Source of the DNA: Magnetococcales bacterium
GTDB taxonomy: Bacteria; Pseudomonadota; Magnetococcia; Magnetococcales; Magnetaquicoccaceae
Assembly (NCBI GenBank): GCA_015231755.1
Contig: JADGAZ010000002.1
Span: 186,001-250,000, forward strand
DNA: 64,000 nucleotides
Direction of reading: 5' to 3'
How positions within the stretch are numbered: the stretch's first letter is position 1; each line of letters starts with the position of its first letter. The notes under the pieces were generated by a model, which saw only the letters and a list, made by a program, of their open reading frames with translations, ran no database searches and was not told the DNA's origin. Below are positions 31,853 through 40,690 of the stretch, in pieces. The translations under genes and the position numbers were made by a program.

Positions 31853-33442
31853 ATGCAACCCAAACCCCTGCTTCTGATCGTGCTGGACGGCTGGGGCATA
31901 CGCGGCCAAACCCGCCAGAATGCCATCCATCACGCCCGCACACCTTGTTTCGACCGGTGGTGGCACACCCGTCCCCACGCGCTGCTGCACACTTCGGGTG
32001 AGGAGGTCGGTCTGCCGGAAGGCCAGATGGGCAACTCCGAGGTGGGACACGCCAATCTGGGAGCGGGTCGGATTCTGTATCAGGATTTCACCCGGGTGGA
32101 TCGGGCGGTACGGGCCGGCGCCTTGAAAGAAACTCCGGCGCTGGTGGAAACCGTGCAACGGGCCACGCAACAGGGAGGGGCGGTCCACATTCTCGGATTG
32201 TTGTCCCCCGGCGGGGTCCATTCCCATCAAAAACACCTGATCGGCGCGGTGCAGGCGGCCCGTGATCTGGGGGCGCAAAACATTTTCGTCCACGCCTTCC
32301 TCGACGGACGGGATACCCCACCCCGTTCGGCCCCGGAGTTTCTGGAAGCGTTCGAGGCGGATCTGGCCACCCTGGGGGCCGGACGGATCGCCTCGGTGTG
32401 CGGACGCTACTGGGCCATGGACCGGGACAAACGCTGGGATCGGGTGGCCCGGGCCTACGCCATGCTGGTGCAAGGGGAAGGCCATCGGGCCTCATCCGCC
32501 CTGGAGGCGGTCCGGCAGGCCCACGCCCGGGGCGAAGACGACGAATTCGTGCAACCCTGTCTCATTCCGGACCCCCAGGGCCGCATCGCCGTGCTGGCGG
32601 ACCACGACGGCGTGCTGATGATGAATTTCCGGGCGGACCGGGCCAGGGAACTGGCCCACGCCCTGCTGGATCCGGATCCGGACCCGGCGCAGGGGATCGG
32701 CGGGTTCGCCCATTTTCCCCGTCCGTCCCGTCCGCGGCTGGCCGGATACCTGTGTCTGACCGAACACGATCCCACCCTGCCGGGGGTGATGGTGGCCTTT
32801 CCGCCGCACACCCCGACCATGACCCTGGGGGAAGTGTTGTCCCTGCGGGGAGTGCGTCAACTCCGGGCGGCGGAAACCGAAAAATATGCCCATGTCACCT
32901 ATTTTTTCAACGGCGGACAGGAGGTCTGCTTTCCCGGCGAGGATCGGTTGCTGGTGCCCTCGCCCCGGGTGGCCACCTATGATCTGCAACCCGAAATGTC
33001 GGCTGAAGAGCTGACCGACCGGATCGTGGAACGGATCGAATCCGGGACGTATGATTTCATGGTGATCAACTACGCCAATCCGGACATGGTGGGTCACACC
33101 GGCCGGTTCGACGCGGCGGTCATCGCCATCGAGACCGTGGATCGATGTCTGGGTCGGGTGGCGGAGGCGGTTCTGGCCCGGGGGGGAGAACTGCTGATCA
33201 CCGCCGATCACGGCAACGCGGATTGCATGGAAGACGAGGACAACGGCGGCCCCCACACGGCCCATACCCTCAATCCGGCCCCGCTGCTCCATGTGGGCAC
33301 CCGCTCCCTGGAACTGGCCGATGGCCGCTTGTGCGACGTGGCTCCCACCATTCTGACGCTCATGGGTCTGCCCGTGCCCTCGGAAATGACAGGCCGGTCG
33401 CTGGTGTCCAACCTGACCACCGACGGGGATCCCACCCCTTGA
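31853..33442 (+). CDS. gpmI: 2,3-bisphosphoglycerate-independent phosphoglycerate mutase
   Basis: The 529-residue alkaline-phosphatase-superfamily enzyme interconverts 3- and 2-phosphoglycerate. Seen are LLLIVLDGWG (metal Asp), the catalytic serine in PEGQMGNSEVGHANLGAGRI, VHAFLDGRDTPP, GRYWAMDRDKRWDR, MNFRADRARE, YANPDMVGHTG and ITADHGNADCME with the metal ligands. It overlaps envC at its end (TTGA), the usual gpmI-envC-ctpA linkage of Proteobacteria. Confidence 0.97.
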   Translation: MQPKPLLLIVLDGWGIRGQTRQNAIHHARTPCFDRWWHTRPHALLHTSGEEVGLPEGQMGNSEVGHANLGAGRILYQDFTRVDRAVRAGALKETPALVETVQRATQQGGAVHILGLLSPGGVHSHQKHLIGAVQAARDLGAQNIFVHAFLDGRDTPPRSAPEFLEAFEADLATLGAGRIASVCGRYWAMDRDKRWDRVARAYAMLVQGEGHRASSALEAVRQAHARGEDDEFVQPCLIPDPQGRIAVLADHDGVLMMNFRADRARELAHALLDPDPDPAQGIGGFAHFPRPSRPRLAGYLCLTEHDPTLPGVMVAFPPHTPTMTLGEVLSLRGVRQLRAAETEKYAHVTYFFNGGQEVCFPGEDRLLVPSPRVATYDLQPEMSAEELTDRIVERIESGTYDFMVINYANPDMVGHTGRFDAAVIAIETVDRCLGRVAEAVLARGGELLITADHGNADCMEDEDNGGPHTAHTLNPAPLLHVGTRSLELADGRLCDVAPTILTLMGLPVPSEMTGRSLVSNLTTDGDPTP

Positions 33443-34626
33443 GCACCCGTCATCACGGACTCATCCTGGCCGTGGCCTGGGCTCTGCTGCTGATCCCCAG
33501 TCTCCTGCCGGCGGCCAGCGAAATCGACAATCAGGAGCATGTCACCCTGGAACGGGGACGCCTGCAACTCAACCGCACGGTGCGGGAACTGGTGCGGGAA
33601 CAACAGGCTCTGGGACAGGCCAAGGGGGAAACCCTGTCGCTTCTGGAGGAGTTGGAACAACTGGATCGTTCCCTTTCCGACGGGGAGCGGCGCCAAAGCG
33701 AACTGCTGGCCCGTCAGGGGGAGGCGCTGCGGCTGCAACCGGAACTGGAAGCCCGCATCCGCACCAACCGGGAACAACTGGTGAAACAGCGCCAGCGTTT
33801 GGCCCGTCATTTGCGGCTGATGTACGTTCTGGGGGAGCAGGGGCTGGCCCGGACCATTCTGTCCCAGAAGAGTCTGGCCATGGGACGGCGGGGCATGCTC
33901 TATTACAGCCGTCTGATCAAGGCCCGCAATCAGGAGTTCATCGATTTCCGCATCGCCACGGCCCGCCTGCGCAACGACATCGACAAAAGCAAGGAGCTGG
34001 CCGCCACCCTGGACGGGCTCACCGCCAACCTGACCGAAGAACAGAAAATCCGTCAGATCGAACGGGCCAAACGGGCCGAACTGCTGCGCCGCGCCAAAGA
34101 CGAAGAGCAGCTCCACCAACGCAAGGTGGAAGAGCTGACCCAGGCCAAAACCCATCTGGCGGCCTTTCTGGAAAAATTGAGCGGCTATTTCGATCTGGAT
34201 CCCGGTGACGACGCTTCCGCCGGGGAACACGGCGACGACGACGCCAGCGGCGGTCGCATCCAGAGCCGTCGCGGCCAACTGCCCAATCCGGTACGGGGCA
34301 AGTGGGAAAAACGTCCTCCCGGACTGTTCTATCGGGTGGCGTCCAACACCCCGGTGACCGCCATCCACGGGGGAGAAGTGGTTTATGCCGACTGGTTCCG
34401 GGGTTACGGATTGCTGTTGATTCTCAAGCACGGGGATCAGGTCTACTCCCTGTACGGCCACAATCACCGGATTCTGGTGGCCCAGGGGGATCGGGTCAAG
34501 GCCGGCGAGACCATCGCCGAAAGCGGGGATACCGGTGCGCTGGATGGCGTTCCGGGTCTGTATTTCGAGATGCGGGTCCAGGGCAAGACCATCAATCCGG
34601 CTGGCTGGCTGGCGGGAACAGGATAA
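33439..34626 (+). CDS. envC: EnvC-type murein hydrolase activator
   Basis: This protein of about 395 residues starts at TTG 33439, overlapping the gpmI stop. A signal peptide (LILAVAWALLLIPSLLPAAS) is followed by a long coiled coil of about 220 residues and a C-terminal LytM/M23 domain (VTAIHGGEVVYADWFRGYGL, KAGETIAESGDTG). The zinc ligands of active M23 peptidases are replaced: HLH/HFEIR reads YFEMR, and the first histidine motif is absent. It should therefore activate an amidase rather than cut peptidoglycan itself, as EnvC does at the septum. Confidence 0.92.
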   Translation: MSTRHHGLILAVAWALLLIPSLLPAASEIDNQEHVTLERGRLQLNRTVRELVREQQALGQAKGETLSLLEELEQLDRSLSDGERRQSELLARQGEALRLQPELEARIRTNREQLVKQRQRLARHLRLMYVLGEQGLARTILSQKSLAMGRRGMLYYSRLIKARNQEFIDFRIATARLRNDIDKSKELAATLDGLTANLTEEQKIRQIERAKRAELLRRAKDEEQLHQRKVEELTQAKTHLAAFLEKLSGYFDLDPGDDASAGEHGDDDASGGRIQSRRGQLPNPVRGKWEKRPPGLFYRVASNTPVTAIHGGEVVYADWFRGYGLLLILKHGDQVYSLYGHNHRILVAQGDRVKAGETIAESGDTGALDGVPGLYFEMRVQGKTINPAGWLAGTG

Positions 34627-34728
34627 AAAAAACAGGGGCCGGTTGGGTCTGATTCTTGTATACAACCGGATGGCAACGTGGACGTGTCATGCGTGCCACG
34701 CAGAATCATCAAAAATTTGGGAGACTCC

Positions 34729-36273
34729 ATGAACAATCCAAAACGAGGCGGACGCCCCTGGATCTTTGGCGGCGTGCTGGCCACCATCCTGGTGGGTGCC
34801 AATCTGATGGCCGAAAACGTGATGGCGGTCAGCCAGGTCACTTACGAGAAGTTGCGGGTCTTCTCGGAGGTCTTCTCGCTGATCAAACAGAACTACGTCG
34901 AGGAGGTGGACGAAAAATCCATTCTTTACGGCGCGATACAAGGCATGCTCAAAACCCTGGATCCCCATTCCTCCTTCCTGACCCCGGAACATTTCAAGGA
35001 AATGCGTGTGGATACCCGGGGGGAATTCGGCGGTCTGGGCATCGAAATCTCCCGGGACGACCGGGGCATCCGGGTGGTCTCCCCCATCGAAGACACCCCG
35101 GCTTTCCGGGTGGGCATGAAGTCCGGTGACATCATCGTCAAGATCGACGATGTCAATACCGTGGACATGGACCTCCTGGAAGCCGTCAAAAAGATGCGGG
35201 GCAAACCCGGCTCCAAGATCAACCTGCAAGTGATCCGCAAAGGCGAGAACAAACCGCTGAACTTCACCCTGGTGCGGGCGATCATCAAGATCCGCAGCGT
35301 CAAATGGCGGGAAGAGTCCGGCGGCATCGGCTATGTGCGCATCATCCAGTTCAACGAGCAGACCCAGCCCCTGCTGGAAACCGCCATGGCCGAACTGACC
35401 AAAAAAGCCGAAGGAGGCAAACTCAAGGGCGTGGTGCTGGATCTGCGCAACGATCCCGGCGGATTGCTGGATCAGGCGGTGGCGGTATCCGACGCCTTCT
35501 TGGAAGATGGCCGCATCGTCTACACCAAAGGCCGCATCGCCGGCAAGGATATGTCCTTCGACGCCCAGGCCGGAGACTTGGCCAATGGCGCCCCCATCGT
35601 GGTGTTGATCAACGGCGGATCCGCGTCGGCTTCGGAGATTGTCGCCGGGGCGTTGCAGGACCATCGACGCGCGGTGATCATGGGCACCCAGTCCTTCGGC
35701 AAGGGATCGGTGCAGACCATCATCCCCTTGAACGACGGCTCCGGACTGCGACTGACCACCGCCCAGTACTACACCCCCAATGGACGCTCCATCCAGGCCA
35801 AGGGCATCGCCCCGGATATTCTGGTGGAAGACATCGATGTCAAGGACAAAGACAAGAAAGGTCAAGCCCGTCCCAAGGAAGCGGATCTGAAAGGACATCT
35901 GCAAAACGCCGACGCCGCGACGGAAAAACCCACTCCCGCCGAACCCAACGGAGAAGAGGGCAAATCCGACGCCGATCCCAAAGCCGCACCGGCCAAGACT
36001 CCCGACAAGGACAAAGACAACGCCCCGGAGAAAAAACCCGAAAAGGATTCCTCCTCCCCGGATCAATCCCCGGACAAAGGCTCCAAAAAGGATGACGGCT
36101 CCAAAAAAGACGAAGGCGATGGGGAAACAACCCCCACCGAAGAGGAAAACATCGATCGGGTCACCGGTCACGGCAAACAGGACTACCAGTTGCAACGCGC
36201 CCTGGATCTCCTGAAGGGATTCCAGGTGCTGGAAAGCCGGATCAAAAACAAACCGGCAGGCAGCCGACATTGA
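34729..36273 (+). CDS. ctpA: Carboxy-terminal processing protease (S41 family)
   Basis: The protein has about 514 residues. An N-terminal membrane/signal helix (WIFGGVLATILVGANLMA) precedes a PDZ domain (FGGLGIEISRDDRGIRVVSP). The S41 protease core has the catalytic Ser in GGSASASEIVAGALQDHRRA and Lys in GTQSFGKGSVQT. After the catalytic domain comes an unusual Lys/Asp/Pro-rich stretch (residues ~375-480, such as KAAPAKTPDKDKDN) before a final helix (YQLQRALDLLKGF). The ATG at 34729 has GGGAGA upstream. It overlaps the next gene by 4 bp. Confidence 0.95.
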   Translation: MNNPKRGGRPWIFGGVLATILVGANLMAENVMAVSQVTYEKLRVFSEVFSLIKQNYVEEVDEKSILYGAIQGMLKTLDPHSSFLTPEHFKEMRVDTRGEFGGLGIEISRDDRGIRVVSPIEDTPAFRVGMKSGDIIVKIDDVNTVDMDLLEAVKKMRGKPGSKINLQVIRKGENKPLNFTLVRAIIKIRSVKWREESGGIGYVRIIQFNEQTQPLLETAMAELTKKAEGGKLKGVVLDLRNDPGGLLDQAVAVSDAFLEDGRIVYTKGRIAGKDMSFDAQAGDLANGAPIVVLINGGSASASEIVAGALQDHRRAVIMGTQSFGKGSVQTIIPLNDGSGLRLTTAQYYTPNGRSIQAKGIAPDILVEDIDVKDKDKKGQARPKEADLKGHLQNADAATEKPTPAEPNGEEGKSDADPKAAPAKTPDKDKDNAPEKKPEKDSSSPDQSPDKGSKKDDGSKKDEGDGETTPTEEENIDRVTGHGKQDYQLQRALDLLKGFQVLESRIKNKPAGSRH

Positions 36274-39200
36274 TTGACACACCTTCCCCGAAGCCGGAGA
36301 CCGACGCGGCAGCGACCCCGGAAGCCACTCCGGCGACGGCGAACCCTGCGGCAACCCCCACCCCGCCGGAACCCCTTCCGGCGGCGGTGAACCGCCAGAC
36401 GGCCACCCCGGAAGCCCTGCCGGAGGCAGAGCGCGACACGGACCTCATTCCGGAAGAGATTCCGGACGAGGCGTTCGACGCCGCCTTCATTCCGGAAGAG
36501 ATTCCGGATGAGGCGTTCGATGCCGCCTTCATTCCGGAAGAGATTCCGGACGCAGCGTCCGACCCGGCCTTCAGGCCGGAAGCGTTTCCGGTGACGGCGC
36601 GCCAGGAGATTCCCCTGACCGCGCCGCCACCGGCTCCCGACCCGGCTGAAGACGCGGGACTCCCGGAAGAGAGTTTGGAGGCGGTCAGCCATGCGGCGCG
36701 CCTGCTGGCGTCGATGCCGGAATCCGGCTCCGAGGCCGACGAGCCTCTATCCGACCCACTTCCGGAAGCGACGGACCCCCCGTTTCCGCTCCCGGAACCG
36801 ATCCCGAATCCGGCAGACGGCCTGCTGACGCCATCCGATCCGATGACCGACTGGATCCACGCCCCGGAGCCGACTGCCGCACCCATGGCGCATGGGGAGG
36901 GAACCATCGACCCGGTGTCGCCCCTGGCCCGGGAGCTGTCCAGCGCGACCCCATCTTCTCCCCTGGGGGAGATCCGGGATCCCCAGGCAGCCGACGATTT
37001 CCTCTCCCTGGATCTTGCGGTCCGGCCAACCCCATTTCCGGAAGCCGACCCCTACCCCCGACACGTCGAACCGCCTCCCCCTCGGGAAGAGGTGATGGAG
37101 ATGCTGGAAGAGGATCTGGAACCCGATCCCCCCTCCCGGGAGTGGTGGATCATTCCCCTGGTGGCGGCGCTGCTGCTGTTTTTGGCGGGGATCGGGGCGG
37201 GTCGTTATCTGATTCCCCCTTGGGCCCGGGACACCACCCCCCAGACCGGCGTCAAACCCACGGTGGTGACCATGGCCGGTCCCATGGCCCCCTCGCCGGA
37301 GGCCCAATCCGGCAACTCCGACAAATCCGCCACCATGACGGATGCCGGCTCCCCCCTGTCGGTCAACCCGTCATCCGCCAAACCGGAAAACACCCCGACT
37401 CCGGCGGTCAAAGCCGAAGAGTCCCCGGCCCCGTCCGGCCCCCCTGGCACCGACGCCGACCTCCAGAATCCGCCCACGGACCCGGCCAAAACAACCACCG
37501 CTCCGGGGGAGACCTCCCCCCCGACCGACTCCGCCACCGCCCAGCCCACATCGGACAACGACGGGGAGATCGATCTGCAATACGAGGAGAGCCTGCCCCA
37601 TGAGCCGGTCACCCTGCCCCCTCCCCAGCCCGCCCAGCAGAAGCGCGAAGGGGCGCGGGTGGCGGTGGTGATCGATGATCTGGGCTACAATGTTCCAGTT
37701 TCCCTGGCCATCGCCCGCCTGCCCCACGCCGTCACCCTGGCGATCCTCCCGGGTGGGGACGGCTCCCGTCAGGTGGCGACCATCGGCAAATCGACCCACA
37801 AGGATATCATTCTCCATCAACCCATGGAGCCCATGGGCTATCCCCGCATCAAACCGGGTCCGGGAGCGCTGCTCATGGGCATGGGGGCGGACGAAATCCG
37901 CCCGGTGCTGAAGCACAATCTGGACAAATTCCCGGAAGCGATCGGGATCAACAACCATATGGGTTCCCGCATCACCCAGTACCGCCCGGCCATGGACACG
38001 GTGATGGAGGTCTTGAAAGAGCGGGGACTGTTCTTCCTGGACAGCCGCACCAGCCAGACCAGCGTGGCCTTCGCCCGGGCCAAGAATATCGGGATTCCCG
38101 CCGCCCGTCGGGATGTGTTTCTGGACAACATCCAGCGGGTATCCGCCATCGAGGCCCGACTGGCGGAACTCGAACACATCGCCCGGGTGACGGGTCAGGC
38201 CATCGGCATCGGTCATCCCTACCGGGAGACCCTGACCGCCTTGCAGCACTGGTTGCCCGCCGCCACGAAACGGGGCATCCAGGTGGAAGGCCTCTCCCAT
38301 TTTCTCACTCCCGGAGAAAGCCGCCCCCGGACCGCTCCGGAAACCCGCCGGGAACAGCCGGACAAGGCCACCGAAACCGACAAGTCCTTCAAACTCAAAA
38401 GCGAAACCTCCCTGGTCAAGCCAACCCCGTCCGGTGGAAGCCCGGCGGCCCACCCCCGTTCGGAACCCCCCCTGCCGATTCCGACGACACCGCCGCAGCC
38501 CGAACCTTCCACGGCCAGCCCACAGCCCAGCATCCCGGCTCCGACGCCCCCCAACGAAAGCCCGGCCCCGGTTTCCATGCCCCTCAACCCGGTCCCGCCG
38601 CCCCCCCACGCAAGCCCCATCCCGGCGGCGGCGTCCACCCATACCAGCCCGGCCCCGGCGATGGGGACCAACAGTCCGGCTCCGGTACCTCTGTCCCCGA
38701 CCCTGGCTCCGGCCCCGTCTTCGACTCCAGGCACCACCCCGGTGGCGGGGAGCAGCAGCCCGACCCCGGCGCCTCTGTCCCCGATCCTGGCTCCGGCCCC
38801 GTCTTCGACTCCAGGCACCACCCCGGCGATGGGGAGCAACAGCCCGGCACCGGTACCTCTGTCACCGATCCTGGCTCCGGCCCCATCTTCGACTCCAGGC
38901 ACCACCCCGGCGGCGGGGAGCAGAAGCCCGACCCCGGCACCCTCCAGCCCGGCCCTGATCCCGCCGATCACAAGTCCGATTGTGGCCCCGGCGATCCACG
39001 CGCCCGCCGAACCGCCCCAAAGCGCCAACCCGGTGGCCTCCCCGCAAGCGGCGCCATCCGCCCCGGTGAAAGCGCCCCCTTCGGCCTCCCACGCCAAGAG
39101 TCCGCCCCAGACGCCGACCGCCAAAAAACCTGCCGCGACCCCGACCAGCAAAAAACCGGCTCCGGTGGCCGCCCAGGCCAAAAAGCCGGCTCCGGCTCCC

Positions 39201-39368
39201 ACCCAGACCAAAAAACCGGCTGTGGTGAACACCTCCTCCCCCTCCCGGACTCCGGCGGTGGGACACAAACCGGCCACGGCGCCAGGGGATAACGATCAAA
39301 CCTGGACCGCTCCCCCCGTGCTCCACGATCCGCTGGAGTATGTGTTGCCGGTGGATCCGAACCCTTGA
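36270..39368 (+). CDS. Divergent polysaccharide deacetylase (YibQ family) with long repetitive tails
   Basis: The 1032-residue protein has a deacetylase-like core at residues ~465-680: ARVAVVIDDLGYNVPVSLAI, HQPMEPMGYPRIKPGPGALL, GINNHMGSRITQ, GLFFLDSRTSQTSVA and GQAIGIGHPYRETL. A membrane anchor lies at about residues 293-313 (IIPLVAALLLFLAGIGAGRY). The N-terminal 290 residues are acidic/Pro-rich, with a 14-residue repeat. The C-terminal 340 residues are Pro/Ala/Ser/Lys-rich with three 28-residue repeats; typical family members are about 250-400 residues. The start is TTG 36270, overlapping the ctpA stop. The envC-ctpA-yibQ order suggests a cell-envelope role. Confidence 0.85.
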   Translation: MIDTPSPKPETDAAATPEATPATANPAATPTPPEPLPAAVNRQTATPEALPEAERDTDLIPEEIPDEAFDAAFIPEEIPDEAFDAAFIPEEIPDAASDPAFRPEAFPVTARQEIPLTAPPPAPDPAEDAGLPEESLEAVSHAARLLASMPESGSEADEPLSDPLPEATDPPFPLPEPIPNPADGLLTPSDPMTDWIHAPEPTAAPMAHGEGTIDPVSPLARELSSATPSSPLGEIRDPQAADDFLSLDLAVRPTPFPEADPYPRHVEPPPPREEVMEMLEEDLEPDPPSREWWIIPLVAALLLFLAGIGAGRYLIPPWARDTTPQTGVKPTVVTMAGPMAPSPEAQSGNSDKSATMTDAGSPLSVNPSSAKPENTPTPAVKAEESPAPSGPPGTDADLQNPPTDPAKTTTAPGETSPPTDSATAQPTSDNDGEIDLQYEESLPHEPVTLPPPQPAQQKREGARVAVVIDDLGYNVPVSLAIARLPHAVTLAILPGGDGSRQVATIGKSTHKDIILHQPMEPMGYPRIKPGPGALLMGMGADEIRPVLKHNLDKFPEAIGINNHMGSRITQYRPAMDTVMEVLKERGLFFLDSRTSQTSVAFARAKNIGIPAARRDVFLDNIQRVSAIEARLAELEHIARVTGQAIGIGHPYRETLTALQHWLPAATKRGIQVEGLSHFLTPGESRPRTAPETRREQPDKATETDKSFKLKSETSLVKPTPSGGSPAAHPRSEPPLPIPTTPPQPEPSTASPQPSIPAPTPPNESPAPVSMPLNPVPPPPHASPIPAAASTHTSPAPAMGTNSPAPVPLSPTLAPAPSSTPGTTPVAGSSSPTPAPLSPILAPAPSSTPGTTPAMGSNSPAPVPLSPILAPAPSSTPGTTPAAGSRSPTPAPSSPALIPPITSPIVAPAIHAPAEPPQSANPVASPQAAPSAPVKAPPSASHAKSPPQTPTAKKPAATPTSKKPAPVAAQAKKPAPAPTQTKKPAVVNTSSPSRTPAVGHKPATAPGDNDQTWTAPPVLHDPLEYVLPVDPNP
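36447..36572 (+). repeat. 42-bp tandem repeat in the yibQ-like gene
   Basis: Three units of 42 bp start at 36447, 36489 and 36531 (the third diverged), encoding IPEEIPDEAFDAAF. All are in frame. Confidence 0.9.
38671..38922 (+). repeat. 84-bp tandem repeat in the yibQ-like gene
   Basis: Three nearly identical 84-bp units contain CTGGCTCCGGCCCC at 38703, 38787 and 38871. They encode 28 residues each (LAPAPSSTPGTTP core). The in-frame length makes unit number variable without loss of reading frame. Confidence 0.9.
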
Positions 39369-39384
39369 ACAGGAGTTCTCACCC

Positions 39385-40677
39385 ATGAGCGCCACCACCG
39401 AACGGGTTCTGGAACGGGTTCTGGTCCTGCTGGGGGCCCATCCCCCCCACTTGGCCACGGCCCGCAAGCAGCTCGACGAATTGATCGCCAAGCCGGCCTG
39501 CGCCGACGAGACCGCCGCGGCCCGCAAGGCGGTGGTACGGCTATTGGATCGTCTGGCCATGCCGGTGCTGACGGGTCATCCGGAGACCCGGATGGTGGCC
39601 GAAGGATTGCGGGAGCGACTCCAGCAGACCGGTTCCTTGAGCGGCGCCCGCGCCCAGTTGGACAAGGCCGCCACCTGGATCATCCGTCCCCCCGCCACGG
39701 ACCCGGGACGGGATCCTTTGCCTTCGACCCTTTCCGGACGGCTGCTGACCGCCATACGCCTGCATGGGGAATCGATGCACGAAGTGGCCGGAGAGGCCAA
39801 CCGCTTGCAAGACAGCACCGCCGGGGATCCCCCCTGGAACGAAATCGCGACGCTGTTGCAACGGGTGGTGGCCAATCCGGAGCCTCCCCCCCCGTTGCGT
39901 CTGGAACACGAACGCCAACAGTTGCGACAAGCCCTGCAACAGGGTCTGGAAAGCCTGAACACCCTGCATCCGGTCCCCATCGAAGAGCCGGAATCCAACC
40001 ACCGGGGGGAATCCGAAATCGCCACCACGTTGCGTCAGCGGGGCAAAGAGGCCCGTCAGCGCGCCCGTTCCCTGGCGGCGCGCATCGAAGACAGCAAAGC
40101 CATGGCGGAACGGCTGAAAAGCCGTCTGCGTCAACTGGAAGAGGCGGTGGGTCAGGCCCGGATCGAAGGCTTCATGGATCCCCTCACCGGACTGCCGGAC
40201 CGTTTCGCCTTCACGGCCCAGCTCAAGCGCCATCTGGAACGGGCCGCCCATCTGCACGAACCGTTTTCGCTGGCCTTGCTGCATCTGCATGATTTCGTGC
40301 CCCTGGTCAAGCGTCTGGGCCACGAGGGGGAAACCCGGCTGCTGGATGGACTGGTGCGGGAGATCCGTCATCATCTGCGGGACGAGGAGTATCTGGCCCG
40401 TTTGAGCGTGGAGCGCTTGGTGATTCTGTTTCCCCGTTCGGATCAGAGCCGGGCCGATGTGGCGGTGCGGGAGATCGAACGCATGCTGGGTCAGACCCGT
40501 TTTCTGCTGGATGAACAAGGCATCGATCTGGATGCCTATTGTGGTACCGTGGCCCTGGGTCCGGGGATGAGCGGTCATGAGATGCTGGAGTTGACCAATC
40601 GGGTGGCGGCGGTATCCCGTCGCGAAACCGGAACCCGCGAACCCCGGTTGAATCCGGCGCGGATCTGTCCATGTTGA
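39385..40677 (+). CDS. Degenerate GGDEF-domain protein I
   Basis: The 430-residue cytoplasmic protein has an N-terminal helical region (1-240, no membrane segment) with a coiled coil (QRARSLAARIEDSKAMAERL), then a GGDEF fold beginning DPLTGLPDRFAFTAQLKRHL. The active site is lost: the signature is replaced by LSVERLVILF, and the metal Asp region reads LHLHDFVPLVKRLG. It probably cannot make c-di-GMP and may be a sensor or scaffold. It resembles the next gene in layout (helical N-part plus dead GGDEF), suggesting tandem duplication. SD AGGAG precedes the ATG. Confidence 0.8.
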   Translation: MSATTERVLERVLVLLGAHPPHLATARKQLDELIAKPACADETAAARKAVVRLLDRLAMPVLTGHPETRMVAEGLRERLQQTGSLSGARAQLDKAATWIIRPPATDPGRDPLPSTLSGRLLTAIRLHGESMHEVAGEANRLQDSTAGDPPWNEIATLLQRVVANPEPPPPLRLEHERQQLRQALQQGLESLNTLHPVPIEEPESNHRGESEIATTLRQRGKEARQRARSLAARIEDSKAMAERLKSRLRQLEEAVGQARIEGFMDPLTGLPDRFAFTAQLKRHLERAAHLHEPFSLALLHLHDFVPLVKRLGHEGETRLLDGLVREIRHHLRDEEYLARLSVERLVILFPRSDQSRADVAVREIERMLGQTRFLLDEQGIDLDAYCGTVALGPGMSGHEMLELTNRVAAVSRRETGTREPRLNPARICPC

Positions 40678-40690
40678 GGGGAGACGGGAC

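Noticed and set aside
38671-38922. Tandem repeats considered as a CRISPR array
   Set aside because: The 84-bp units are contiguous and in frame within a coding region, with no unique spacers and no cas genes.
37371-39277. Minus-strand Gly-rich frames opposite the yibQ-like gene
   Set aside because: They mirror the Pro/Ala codons of the real gene; the + frame carries the deacetylase motifs and is linked to ctpA.
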